A program made the position numbers and the translations under genes. This document shows positions 31,895 to 44,710 of a stretch of 64,000 nucleotides of DNA, one piece after another. The stretch comes from Sesamum alatum (Eukaryota > Streptophyta > Magnoliopsida > Lamiales > Pedaliaceae). Location of the stretch: NCBI GenBank assembly GCA_034509735.1, contig JACGWO010000013.1, positions 15,830,136-15,894,135 of the forward strand. The letters run 5' to 3'. Position 1 is the stretch's first letter. Every line of letters begins with the position of its first letter. Under the pieces are notes generated by a model. It was given only the letters and a program-made list of their open reading frames with translations, ran no database searches and was not told where the DNA came from.

Positions 31895-34800
31895 CTATGC
31901 TGGATCCCCCCTGGGAAACGTCTCAAAGGTCAAGAAACTACGTCTCGACGCATTGGCAACCTCCAAGGGGTCCTCAAGATGACATTCGAACAACCAAACA
32001 TTCCGACTATGCCACAGGTGCCAGCACGTCAATAGAAATAGGGGGAACTCGGTGCAATCGAAGCCGCGACGAACACTCTTCAACCATTCTTCGGCTCTAT
32101 CCATGTGGAGATTCACTCTCAGCCAAGGAAGCCCAACCATGGCCCAAACCAGCTGGGAAAAGGTGCAATGCAGAAGCATATGTAAGGTGGACTCCGCCGC
32201 GGACGACCACCGAAAGCAACTTTCCCCAACTGCCAGCCCTCGGCGTTGCAAATTCATGGCAACCGAAACCGCGTCAACACAGGTTTTTCAGGAAAAGAGT
32301 TGGACCTTAGGTGGCACACGAGCCTCCCAGATGAAACGCCAAGCTTCGGACCCTTCTCGGCTAGCCCCTTCCCTGGAGCTACCTGCCCGCATCTCCCCAG
32401 ACAACGCCAAGGTATAGGCACTTTTCACGTTGAACCAACCATGGGGGCCGTAGTGCAACACCACCGTATTTGGAACCCCCTGCCGAGGTTACTTCTGCAA
32501 AATGGCCTCTGCGTCGAATAGAAAGAACTCTTCCCAGATCAGCCCCTCATTCCATTAGTTCCCATCAGCTGCAAGAAGGTAGTGAGCCACAACACCAGCC
32601 GGCAGGGAGCACGGGGAAGACGACAAACGGAAAGTGACAGGCCGCGGCAGCCATGGGTCCGACTCGATGATAACGCTCCTCCCATCCCCCACCTGCCAAC
32701 GTAACCCTGCCACGACTAAGTCCCACGCTGCCAAGATGGATCGCCAGGAGAAGGATGGCTGGGACCCGAGGCCAGCGTGAAAGAAGTCTGAACCGGGAAA
32801 ATACTTACTCCGCACTATCCGCCCAAATAAAGATTTCGGGAACATCAGGAGGCGCCACACCTCCTTGGCGAGCATAGCAAGGTTGAAAGCCCGGAGCTCC
32901 CGGAACCCCAGACCGCTGTCGCTTTTACTCTTACAGAGTTTCCGCCAGGCCACCCAATGAACACTTGGCCGATTGCTATGGTCCCAAAAGAAATTTGCCG
33001 CTATGCTTTCCAACTGGCGTAATAAGCCGTCGGGAAGAAGGAAACAACTCATGAAGTAAGTGGGGATAGCCTGAACAACTGCTTTGATAAGAACTGATCG
33101 GTCGGCCTGGGATAGGCGTTTGGCACTCCACGACTGCATCTGTCCCCGCACCCTATCCTTGAGCCCCTCGAACAACCTCATTTTACTCCACCCTACCACT
33201 GACGGCAAGCCAAGGTACTTGTTGTGTTTCTCGACCAGCTCAACCCCAAGAAAAATGCGCCAACTTTTCCTGAAGGCCCGGGGTCATGTTCTTATTGAAA
33301 GCCACCGCCGATTTTTGAAAGTTGATAGCCAACCCAGAGATACTTTCGAATCGAGCCAACAACTCCTTGATGTCGTGAAAAGACTCCTGTGTAGCCTGGT
33401 AGAACACGAGGGTGTTGTCGGCGAACAGAAGGTGCCCCACTCTCGGAGCGCCACGACACATGCCCACCCCCCGAATCCATTCCTCGCATTCCGCCTCATG
33501 GATTAAACAACTTAACACCTCTGCACAAAAAAAGGAAAAGATACGGGGACAACGGGTCACTTTGGCGGAGCCCCCTTTCAGGGAAGAAAGGCTCGCCCGG
33601 AGTGCTATCAAACAGAACTGAATAAGAGACAGTAGAAACACAGGACATAACTAGCTTTACCCAATGAGGGTGGAAACCTAGGTGAAGCAAAACCCTCTCA
33701 AGAAAAACCCACTCGACACGGTCATAAGCCTTACTGATGTCGAGTTTCAAGGACGCGTAGCCTACTTTCCTGGTCCTTTTGTGAGCAAGGTAGTGATTCG
33801 TCTCATATGCTACAAGAACATTGTCAGTAATGAGACGACTAGGAACAAAAGCAGACTGATTTTCAGAGATAAGATTATTAAGAAAAGGTTTAACCCAGTT
33901 AGTAATAGATTTGGAAGCAAGCTTGTAGATAACGTTGCAGAGACTAATAGGACGATAATGAGATACAAACTCCGGTTGAGCACACTTAGGAAGGAGAGCA
34001 ATATGAGTAGCGTTGAAGTGGGAGGGCACAACAGACTTATTCAGAAAATCAAGAACACAACCAATGATATCAGGACCAATAATATGCCAAAAATGCTGAA
34101 AGAAAACATGAGACATACAGTTTGGACCGGGTGATTTGTATGGGTGCATTTGGTCAAGTGTCGTTTTAACCTTGTCTGGGGAGAATGGCTGCAACATGGC
34201 TTCGTTTATCGCAGGAGTCACTCGAGGGGAGATGACGGCTAGAGTCTCGTCAATTGCACCAAGGTCCGGCCTCGTGGAGGTGAAGATATGCTGAACATAC
34301 TCATTAACCAAACCTTTGATGAGATTGCCATCAGCAACCAAAACACCGTCCTCCGTCCGGAGAGATTTGATCGAGTTTCATCTCCGGCGTTCACTAGCAC
34401 AAGCATGGAAAAATGCAGTGTTGCGGTCCCCCTCGCGGAGCCACTGAGCCTTCCCTCGTTGCTTCCACAAGGCCTCCTCCCGAGCCCACAAGGCCTCGGA
34501 CAGCTTCAGCTCGAGCCTTTGAGCTGTTTTGTAATCTGGCCTGAGCGCAGGTGCATGAGCCCAGATTCTAGCTCGCGGACCCAACGCTGGACGTTCCCAA
34601 ATTCGAGCGTGTCCCAACACCTACGGTCGCGCCCAACCTGCTGGATTCTGTCAACTGTAGTCAGAACAGTAGTCGTGTCCCTGGACCAGTTTCGCCGTAC
34701 CATTTCCTCACAGCCCCATGCTCGAAGCCAAGCCGCCTCAAAACGAAACGACCGCTGCCGTTTGCCGAGACTCCGACGAGCCCCTTTCCGTGCGGATCAA

Positions 34801-35471
34801 CACCAAGGCGTGGTCAGAGTAAGGTGATTCCACATGCTGCACAAGAGTATTGGGGAAGATCTACAACCAACCCAAAGAACCAAAAGCACGGTCTAAGCGA
34901 GCCCGCACTGTATGAGGGGCTTCTCTATGATTGCACCATGTAAACGGAGCCCCCTCATACCCCCAATCCGCCAGCCTACAGTCCTCCAAACATTGCCGGA
35001 AGTCCCTGATCTACCACAAGGGACGTTCTTGTTGGCCTAGCTTTTCGTGCTGATGCAGAATCTCATTACCGCACAGAGCCACGGCCGGACTGATTGGGTG
35101 CAGAGACAGCGCAGAAGAGCCCATGAATCCTTTCGCCATGTAGTCTCAGGGTGCCCGTAGAAGCCTGTGAAATGCCAACAAACAGAACCAAGATCGCCAA
35201 CGGAAACATCAATATGGTGCGTTGAAAAGGACTGAAGAGTGACCACAAGATCCTTTCGCCAAAGAAGCAACAAGCCGCCAGACCTTCCACGAGCGTCCAT
35301 GCCAACCCCATGGTAATTAAACCTCTCCTTGATCTGGTCATAGTGTCTAGAACGGGACTTGGTTTTTGACACAAAAACCAATCCGAGGTGATAGGAAGCA
35401 ATCAACTCTCCCAAGTGGCGAACTATCCAATGGGCTCCCAACCCCTGACAGTTCCAATCAAGGATGATCAT
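31895..35471 (-). pseudogene. ORF2: LINE B ORF2 (endonuclease, RT, zf-RVT)
   Basis: ATG at 35471 begins MIILDWNCQGLGA; the endonuclease fragment (VSKTKSRSRHYDQI, GRSGGLLLLW) breaks near 35080. 34703-34378 is linker. RT 34341-33496 includes PYKSPGPNCMSHVFFQ, YRPISLCNVIYKLASK, LKLDISKAYDRVEW and LRQSDPLSPYLF (Gly replaced by Ser). 33641-33240 continues with LLFADNTLVFYQA, where the catalytic box is FADN, as in LINE A. 33208-32555 is the thumb/connection. 32257-31895 is the zf-RVT end (CFRWSSAAESTLHMLLHC). Not functional. Confidence 0.84.
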
Positions 35472-35479
35472 GGCTCCTA

Positions 35480-37112
35480 GCTGGGCTGCGCCGCAGCCTC
35501 TACCGAAATACTGGTACTGTCATCATCTTCAAACTATCGATGTTTGTCTGAATGGAACGCGGCCCCTGTCTCCTCTATAAGCATCATGCCTGGAGCCCGC
35601 TTGACCCCAGAAACTCGGCGGCCCTTAGCCCACCGTCCATGTCCACGACGAAAAGTCCCCGCTTGCCTGGCTGTGAATTGGAGCAGAACCAAGATCAACA
35701 AAGAATCCTCTAACAGTGCCTGGGACCCCAACACTCCCGTGACGGCATTACCAGACTGAAGCCCCTCTATTCTATCCCCAATAATCTACTCGTTCAGACT
35801 TAAAGGTTGTGCACCCCTTCCGGAACCGCCTCCCCCAAATCCTCATCCATATACCCGGCTGGAACTCCAGTTTCTAGGATAACAGAGGCCAAGCTATCTT
35901 CCCCGGACGTTCCCGAATGTTGTGCGCGCCACTGCCCAGAGCCGCCGCTCCCTTCGACCCCATGGCCATCCGTCCCCATAGCTGAGGACGCCGAAGCCCC
36001 TACGGCCTTCCTTTTATCCCAGTGCAGAAAACTGCCAAAGATTCCCGGCCCCGAATGACCTTCTCCGTATGAAGTCGAGCAAGCCTCGGACTCCCCTGTT
36101 CCAGGCGACGCAACGCCCGATCCCCTGGCTGCGCCCACAATCAAGGCCCATATGGAGTGTCCTCCCCAGGATCGACAAAATCAGCTGCAAAGACTGCCTC
36201 GTAGTATTTGGAGCCGCTCGTGAGTGAATGAAACAACAAGCTCCTTCCCCGAGGGCGCAACCAGTTTTAGGGCCCTGGTGAGCGGGATGTTGGCGTTGAG
36301 AGCCACCCTCATACGTAACGTGGCCCCCCAAGCATGGCCCTGTTCATCGGTCTCCAGGTCCTTGAAGATCCCCAATCGGTTACCAATGTGCGTTGCGACC
36401 CCAACAGTCATCTTGCTCAGAGGGAGATCTTGGAGAAATGCACGACGAAATCACTCCAATTGAGATCCACGTCCATCGTATTGGCCTCGACCGGGACCTG
36501 ATTGAGAATAATAAGGTTCCTCTCGAAACTCCATAGACACCCAGCCAAAACCCTATGTCGGTCAATAGTATAATGAAAACGCAGTAGAAAGCGTCCCTCC
36601 GGAAGGGCCTTGACGTCCACCCGTTTGACGGGATTCAACATGCTTTTAAGCGACCGCACAAGACCCTCAAAGTTGATGTCTTTGTTAACCAGGAGACGCC
36701 CCAACCTCAAATAAGTGAGATCCTTCCGTCAACTCCTCCGATAACCGTAAACCACTGCCTTCTTCCTCCATTAAATGGAGGGCTCTCCGTAGGTGTTTGA
36801 TCTCCGTCCCCATCGAGCGCCAGACGATAGTGCGATGAAGAGACAACCCGACGCTGAAAAAACCCTGCAAGGCCAGAGATGAACCAAGCCCGGCCGCACG
36901 CCACCCCCCGAACCTGGCAAAAAGAGAAAACACCAAATCAACAAATGCCACCCCCGGTGCCCCCGGAAAGTGACAACGTGAGAGAAAGAAGGACCAAAGG
37001 AAAGCAAAAAAAAAAGGAAAATAGGACTGAACAAAGACAAGAACAGGAAAAAAACCCGGGACCAACCCCTTAGTGTCCGGAACCCTAGCAAGAAAATAGC
37101 CAAAGAACACAC
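35480..37112 (-). pseudogene. ORF1: LINE B ORF1 (DUF4283)
   Basis: 36710-36417 contains FLLRFHYTIDRHRVLAGCLW and NLIILNQVPVEANTMDVDLN, the DUF4283 pattern. 36411-36181 continues with GNRLGIFKDLE, LRMRVALNANIPL and FTHERLQ just before where a zinc knuckle is expected; a frame break near 36200 removes a clear knuckle. 36144-35800 and 35734-35534 are Gly/Ser-rich tail segments. Upstream 37110-36720 is 5' UTR or the N-terminus, with no clear domain. Several frame changes. Confidence 0.65.
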
Positions 37113-37450
37113 AAAAACGATAATAAACGAGAGAGCCGGAGCAATGAGATCACTATGAAGCGCCGCACCACCCTACAACCAATGGACCGGGAGAAGAGGC
37201 CAACCACTGCGCCGGAAACGTGGCATCAGGAGGGATTGAACCGACGAGAGTGGTCACAAAACCTCACGGACGAAATCCTAAAAAACTAACCCTCATGCAG
37301 AGAGAACGTAACCCTCAAGAGAGAGAACGGTGAAACATGATCTTTATCAATCCGATCCTTAATTGAAAGCCCATGTCACCTCAGGATTTTATGTTGTCCA
37401 AAGTTATATCGCACTTCTCTGGTGTTATTTTTGGTATTGGAATGTGAAAA

Positions 37451-38089
37451 TTATTGTATAATTAAAAAGTCTTCAGCTTAAACAGAACATTATGAACCTA
37501 AAGATTTCAAGTGATCAGTTTTATTTTTGCCAAAAACTATAATTATATTTAATTAATTTTCAATCTAACGCCCTATATTATGTGCATGTACGATCATAAC
37601 TCATTTTTAACTTTTGGAACATTATTGAATTTTTTTTTTTATGATAAATGAGCGATGATATTATACCAATAAAAAACAAAACTCCCCCATACAGCCACTG
37701 TTAAGACCAAGAAACAACAAAAAGACAGAACTCCTACAAATGAAAGCGACTACTAAACAGACTACAAGAAAAGGCACAAACTATTAAATTGATTAATTGA
37801 ATTAGGCATCTTTCCATATTAATTGATGAGGAAATAATAATTGATTTGCGCATCATTGAATACGAAAAGAGGCAAGATGGATGGGATAAGCGCATGCAGC
37901 AGTTGAATTTTCAGGTGTCAATGTCATTAATCCTAATTGCTAAACTAATTAATGTTAGAGAGAGAGAGAGAGAGGCGTATTGGTTTTGGGTACACGTGGT
38001 GGGTGGGAATGAGACAAGCACAAAATACAATATAATTAGCCTCTCCCAATATCTATCTATCTATATTTATATCTACATCTATATATATA
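37451..38089 (+). repeat. Right copy of the ~0.6-kb direct duplication
   Basis: Matches 10801-11372. It contains an additional ~60-bp coding-like stretch at 37858-37918 and an expanded GA run (37959-37972). It ends in TCTATATATATA, resembling a Helitron 5' end, where Helitron H-B begins. Confidence 0.85.
37628..37780 (-). mobile_element. 5'-truncated LINE 3' end (copy within the duplication)
   Basis: A T-run then GAGCGATGATATTATACC, the paralogue of 10981-11130. Confidence 0.5.
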
Positions 38090-41000
38090 CTAGCATGAAA
38101 CTTGTGCTATGCATAAAAATTCACATATTTTATAGTATCCTATAAATTTTGAATCATATGAAGGTATGTCATAATATTTCAATGATCGTTTTACTACATG
38201 TAATAGTATAAATTTATTTATACAAAATTCAATATTCAAATCTTTACTAATTATTTTATTTATTGAACATTTTGGATATACAATAGAATATTATTATATT
38301 TTTTGACTTCAGAAATAATGTTTTATAAGTTTCAAATATTATATATATTTTTAGTAAAATAATTTTTTTAAATATTTAAATACATTAAGTAATAGACATT
38401 ATCATATTTACATAGTGATATAAACATATTTCTCTAAAAAGAATACAATTTGCAATAAATTATCCCTTTTGTATATGAAGTTTCTGTTGAGGAAAAAAAA
38501 AAATAGCAACACTTGTTGATTTCCTTTATAGAAAATAAATTTAACAATATTTTGAAACTAATAAACAAAAAGGCAAGGTTATATATATACATATATATAT
38601 GTGTGTGTGGGTCTAAATTATATACTTTGAATACATATATACAATAAGAAATTCAAAATGCTACAAATATGTAATATGTAAGAGCACTAATATACATAAT
38701 AAAAATTTTAGTAGTTGGGGCTTGTGATTGTTATTTCTCATAGATACTATAAAATAATCGAGTTACTTGTTTAATGAATAATTCTGTCTATTGACTTTTT
38801 TATCCTAAAGTACTCATTCCTTTTCACTTGTTACTGGCTTATTAATTGTCAATAAATTTATTTATCTTATTCGGGTGCCATTTACTTTTGAAGGTCCAAA
38901 GAAAAGAAATAAATAATCTAGTAATAAATCTTAATCTCCATGCATGCTATCACAAATCTTAATTTTTAGCACTTGATCAAACATAATTAACATAAATAAT
39001 CTATCGATCCTAAAAAAGAATATGAAGATGTAAAATTATATAAGTTAAAAGTAAGAAATTAATAAAAAAATAATATACCCGTTCAAGAATACAAATACTA
39101 ATTTAGTGGAAGAGAAGCCATACATAAAATTAACCCGAAAATATATAGTCCTTTTTCTTTTTTTTTTTTTTTTGAGTTGAAGCGATGAATTTTATTAATT
39201 AAAATAAAGCAATTACAATCAGTCCTGTCAGTATTAATATTGGACAGAGACAAATATAACAATCATATCGACAATATGACAAACTAACATCTTACTATTA
39301 CAACAGCAAATAAACCTACTATACAGTAGAAATAATATCACAAATAAACCTACTATGCAGTAGAAACAAATTTTCCTAACTGATTATAAGTTTCAATTCT
39401 AATACTAAATAAGATTAATTCTTGTCTCATGAATGAACCGGAAAGTATGTGAACTCTAACCACAAAATTATTAAATGAGGACAAATGAATCAACTCTCCG
39501 TAATTTGTCAAACAAAAGTAAAATTATCCAATGACAAGTAGCTTATGATGAAACGAAATCAAGTTGAATAAAAAAAATCAAGAAAAATATATGAAATATA
39601 ATCAAGAGAACCTCAAACTTAGGAAATCAGTAGAAAGTGACAACATAAATGTATGTATATGATGGAAAAAGAATTGACGGATATCTAAGCAAAAAGAAGA
39701 CAAAAAATGCAACTTTTTCTAACTGAAATTGAAAAAGAAAGACATGATGAACTATAATTAGATAAAAATATATATTCATTTAATGATCAAGTAAAAAATA
39801 TTTGATTTTGAAAAATAAAATAAGGAATTAAACAAAAACTAATAATACAAATGAATTGTTGTAGCTAAAGGTAAATATTCAAATAGAAAAATTATTAATC
39901 ATTGAAACAAACAAAATCAATATATGAAACATGAACGGAAAAAATAATTGAAAAATAAAAATTCAAGTTCAAGTAAGTACTAAAAACAAATACAAAGATA
40001 TATAAAACCACATAACCTTTCAGTAAAGAAAAAATCTTCATATGGTAGATTATTCACAAAAAAATATACGAAAGGATAATATTTAAAAGATGAAATTAAA
40101 ATAATACTTGAGAAAATTAAACCAAAAAAAATCATTCCGGACCATCACAATATTTAAAGCCTAGATGGTGGGTGATCTTTGACCTCTTGCATAGTCTTGA
40201 ATATTAATTCATGATTAAGATACATACGAATACTCATTTGAGTTCTAAAAGTTCATAGCCTTATCTTGGAAAAATTCAATAGCTATTAAACTAAGAATGA
40301 AGAAAAGGATTTAGAACGATAAATTGACTTAAAATTACTAATTCTATAGTTAAATATAGTTGCGTGTATCAAGGTTTGGAGATCGTAATGAAGAAAAATA
40401 GAATACATGTGTGCTTTTTAAATTATACTGAAATTACAATGAAACTCGAAAACAACAAAATTTTGCATTGTATATACTTGTAGTCTATCAATTAAAAGCA
40501 CATTCATATGGTTATAGAATAAATATTCCTATATTACTCAATGAGTTACGGACTGCATAAAAATAATTAGTGCGCAAATAAATATATTGAATCAACAACG
40601 TATATCTTGATATAAATTATAATCTTTTTAAATCAAATTCAAATTGTACATAAAGTTTATTGAAAGGCAATATTCTATGGTTAAGCAAGAATTCATAAAA
40701 GAAATTAAAAATTCTAGATCTCGTGAAGTGATACTTTCTGATAAATTTTGTGTATAAATAAATTGAATACATACCTTCAAGATTTTTTTTTTTTCTTTTG
40801 CCTCGCATACCTTCAAGGTTGAACATCATGAAATGCCATTGGCCTATCCTTGAAAGCCGGAGTTGTTTTCCGTGATTCAAGTAGCTATGTTGTAGTCTTT
40901 CTTGGTAAAAATTTCTACAAAATTCCCTTGATATGTCATAAGTAAAATTTCAACAAAAACTGAGAAATGGATTAATTTATAATTCAATGAATGAAAAAAA

Positions 41001-41540
41001 ATAGTAAGTTGACTCAAATAACAGTCCAATAATTGAACAAAAAAAAGAGGAAGAACAAAATATCACCCAGTCAGAGAGCTTGAGAATGCAACAAATATAA
41101 TGAGCATCACCTGCAAAGAAAAAACTATTAATTTGATCACTATAAATAGTAAAAGAAAAGCCAAAATCAAAACGATCAAAATAAAAAGGATAGAAGTAAC
41201 GAAAATTTGAAAAGTTTAATATCAAGATATTAGATAAATGTCTTTATTTTGAAATTATAGTCATTTATGTAGGCTTAAATTTAGGGAAATGTGACATTTA
41301 TTATATCACTTAGAATATATGTTAATTTTTAATATAGCCAACATAAATGAGTTTTTTCATTTAATAAAACATACAAAATTATCAAAATTTATAATTCCGC
41401 CAAAAATTAATTTGAATTAGATAAAGTCTATAGCCAATAAAAATTCTTCTTAGTAATTAAAACATTCAAAAACACAAGAAAATAGTATTTGGTAATAATT
41501 GAACCAAATTGGTCAACTATCGTTTTGCTATATATATATG
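38090..41540 (-). mobile_element. Non-autonomous Helitron H-B (minus strand)
   Basis: Its 3' end is CTAG at 38090-38093, with an imperfect hairpin CTTGTGC-TAT-GCATAA inside. The 5' end near 41521-41540 reads, on the minus strand, TATATATATAGCAAAACG then TTGACCAATTTGG, matching the 5' ends of H1 and H-F. No coding seen; mostly AT-rich, with a truncated LINE tail at 39157. Short frames here are chance. Confidence 0.68.
39157..39400 (-). mobile_element. 5'-truncated LINE 3' end inside H-B
   Basis: A long T-run (about 39158-39173) followed by GAGTTGAAGCGATGAATTTT, the same type of tail as LINE A (TTTTCAAAGCGATGAC at 25118). The inner limit is uncertain; nearby AAATAAACCTACTAT is repeated twice (39308 and 39342). 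Confidence 0.5.
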
Positions 41541-41546
41541 TACTAG

Positions 41547-42534
41547 CGTGAGACCCGTGCTATGCACGAGTTTAATTTAATTCTAAAAAAATTATACTTT
41601 ATAAGATTTTTTAAATAAAAGTGAATGTTAAATGAAGAATATTTTAAATAAAATTATTTTTTTTTCCAATTATAGTGCATTATAGAAATTTTGTGTTATA
41701 AAAATTGTAAAAATTTACAATCATAAGAAATATATACAAAGGGATATCGATCAAATTGATTGATGACGCCATAAGTTGTATTACATTTTTTTTAGCAAAC
41801 GTGATTAGTAATAACATAAATATCAATATGTATGTCCTCAAATATATTTATATGTTTATTAAATTTGTATATATAATGAATATCAATAGAAATACTTATA
41901 TATATCTTATTAATATAAAGCTATATATAACATGAAAATAATTTAAGAATTTCACTATTAATGCGATGCTATATAAAGTCATTTACATACTTATACAAAT
42001 TTATCATATCAAATTTTTACTGAAACTATATATTAAATTGACAAATGAACATGTAGTATGACTCACATCATTTTGAATATGCAATGGATCCTTTTTTTTT
42101 TTTTTTTTTTTTTTTTAACTACGTTTAAAATAGCATCTTATATCAATGATTAAATAAAAAAAATTCTACAATTTGGATCTTGAGTTCATTTATCATCAAT
42201 TCTGCATGTAAAGATGACATACGATTATGATAGAAAAAATTATTATGCGGTCAAATTATACAATTGATTTTCAAAATGTATCTTTGTATACTTTTTTGTG
42301 ATGAAATTTTATGGGTGACAAATCATTAAATTATTATAACAATTAGTGATACCAAAGTAATTTTGAATAATTTTGATGGGTTCAGATTTTTTATAAAAAT
42401 ATTAGAAGAGAAAAAATATATCTCGCTTGAAAATCAATTGGCGTTTGCAATATCTTTTAAAGTTGTTTTTCAGATATAATGTGAATAAGAAAAGAATTTT
42501 TTATTTGATAGGTTTTTTCAGAAAAAAAAAATAT
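41547..42534. other. H-C 3' arm, no gene
   Basis: AT-rich Helitron sequence between the H-C terminus and the gypsy 5' LTR, including a ~27-base T-run near 42091-42117. Frames present are chance. Confidence 0.55.
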
Positions 42535-43459
42535 TGTAGACAAATTATTTTTGCGTCCAATCAAATGAAGACAAGGGAAAATATATATTATTTATCAATT
42601 ATATTCTATTTTTCTATCTATAATTTGAAATTTACCAAATTAATTCTAAATATAAATAGTTAAATTAATTGATATTTTAATATATATTTCGTCATCAAAT
42701 CAACGGCCGACACGTGTCAAATTGAGGTGTTCCGGCCAATCAAATTAAAGACAAAATATTTCTTGTACTATCTCTTTGAAAAGTATAAAAATTAAAGAGA
42801 TAATATTGAAATTGACCAATCATATCTTCTCAAATATTTAATGTATTTATCTCTTTAAATTAAAATAAAGAGATAATACAAAATAAGTGTTCAAGTTCAC
42901 CACAACTCTACCTCTTTGACAGCTATATAAAGGGGTCATGGGAACACACACACACACACACATACAATTGAAGAGAGCATTCAAGAAGTCCCGAAATCCT
43001 CTCAAGCAAATCAAGGAAGATCCATGGCGTTCTAGGCAAGATTCAAGGCGTTCGTCGCGGAAATTGTCCAAAGTCAGCGTTTGATTCGACAAGAAGTCTG
43101 AAGACCAGCGAATTAACATTATCAAGACAGGAGTCCACTTTGGCGGAAGATCAAAGTCTCAAATCCACCAAGAACATCCCAAATTCAAGTCAAATATCGT
43201 CAAGTTTATAGCGTTTGATCCGGAAACAAGTCAACGACCCCCGAATTGACGTTATTCAAAGTCAAAGTCAACGTCAAAGGAGATCAAACATCAAAGTTTC
43301 ACCTCCGAAGTCGCCGAAATCAAAGATCACGTTCTTGAAGAGAAGAATCAGAGGTTTCAAGTAGAGATTTCGCACCCACAAATATTCAATCCAATTAAAG
43401 AATTTATTTGTAATATTTTCTTATTTCGATAAATTTAGAAACACGAAAATTTGTTTACA
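42535..43459 (+). repeat. Gypsy 5' LTR
   Basis: 925 bp. TATATAAA at 42924-42931 is the likely TATA box, followed by an (AC)n run at about 42944-42961. Confidence 0.93.
42924..42931 (+). promoter_or_regulatory. TATA box in the gypsy 5' LTR
   Basis: TATATAAAGGGG context, about 535 bp before the LTR end; conserved in the 3' LTR at 54872-54879. Confidence 0.55.
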
Positions 43460-43463
43460 AATT

Positions 43464-43482
43464 TTGGCACGCCTAGTGGGAC
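43464..43482 (+). other. Candidate gypsy primer binding site
   Basis: TTGGCACGCCTAGTGGGAC begins a few bases after the LTR end and is conserved after the 3' LTR (with GGTACGCC). The TGG start and position fit a PBS. The tRNA is not identified. Confidence 0.6.
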
Positions 43483-43529
43483 TGCTCTACCTCTCATCTC
43501 TTCCCTTCAACAAAGTCTGAAGTATTTCC

Positions 43530-44680
43530 ATGGACGCTCAAGGAAAAGCCATGAAGACGGTGAATTCTAAACTCGCCACATCAAAGTCTTCGAGTTCAAG
43601 CAACAAGAGTCTCGGTGTTACTACGAGGAGCATGTCGAAGAAACTTAAGGAATCTTCCTAGATGACTCCTCCAATTGAATCCGCTCAGAAGGACATATTT
43701 GTGCCTAACCACGCAAGCAAAGATGACGAAGACAAATCTCCTCCGTCCTCTCCTCGCTCCGAGTCTAGCTACTCCTTCGCAACGAATGTGGCCCCAGTCA
43801 TGGTGACGAATGCCACGACCTTAGAAGAGCAAATTGCAAACCTGACACGAGCTATCGAGGGACTCGCTAAGTATGTCCAAGAGCAAGATGCCCAAATCGC
43901 CAGGTTGATCAACAAGCCGGACAATGTTGAGATAAGCCATACTCGGGGAAAGCAAGTCGAGGCTCACGATGAAGTAGAAATATGCACGAAGGAGAACTAC
44001 GCCGAGAAAGATGAACCTGCAAAGGGGCTTCAAGTCTCATCCAATGGATTGATCCTTGTGGACCAATTGAAAGAATTCATCGAAGGGACCATTAGGAGCA
44101 AGATTGAGGGAAGCTCAAGGTCATCCTTTACTTACTCCAAGCCCTACACTCCAAGAATTGTCAGCTTAAAGATGCCAACGTCGCTCACTTCGTCGAAACG
44201 TGCAACAATGCCGGAACATATGGCGATCATCTAGTCAAACAGTTTGTCCGATCACTGAAAGACAACGCATTTGATTGGTATACTGATTTGGAAGCCGGTT
44301 CAATTGATGGATGGGACCAACTAGAGCAAGAATTCCTGAATCGCTTCTATAGCACTCGGCGCACTGTCAGCATGATTGAGCTTACGAACTCCGCCAATGG
44401 AAAGACGAGCCGGTCATCAATTATATCAATAGGTGGAGGAATCTGAGCCTCAACTGCAAAGACCGATTGTCTGAAGCTTCCGCCATTGAGATGTGTATTC
44501 AAGGGATGCATTGGGGTCTTCGGTATATTCTTCAAGGAATCCTACCCAGATCATTCGAAGATTTGGCCACTCGAGCACATGACATGGAGTTAAGTATGGC
44601 AGCAAGTGGAGTAGAAGGACCACCTGTCCAAGAGCCCCGCAGAACCAAGGAAAGACAAGAACTCAAGAAAGGGGGCAAAC
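43530..44680 (+). pseudogene. gag: Gypsy gag
   Basis: ATG 43530 begins MDAQGKAMKTVNSKLATSKS. TAG at 43659-43661 interrupts after 43 codons, where the second copy at 55605 has CAG. The frame then runs through a coiled segment (LEEQIANLTRAIEGLAKYVQ) and ends at 44232 after a frameshift near 44160. In the shifted frame the capsid domain follows ([40 protein letters not shown]), then another shift near 44400 to 44467-44742 ([30 protein letters not shown]). This matches the retrotransposon gag family. The 44160 shift is shared by the second copy. Confidence 0.82.
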
Positions 44681-44710
44681 CCTTTTCAAAACCTCCAAGA
44701 AAGGAATCGG

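Larger units (their letters stand above)
31791..37422 (-). mobile_element. LINE B, second L1-type non-LTR retrotransposon
   Basis: A T-run at about 31789-31797 marks the poly(A) end. GTTATTTTGGTATT (about 31777-31790) is repeated as GTTATTTTTGGTATT at 37423-37437, one T longer, a likely target-site duplication. ORF1 and ORF2 domains follow the same order as in LINE A. The sequence is clearly more GC-rich than its surroundings and differs from LINE A at the protein level, so it is a distinct family. Confidence 0.88.
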
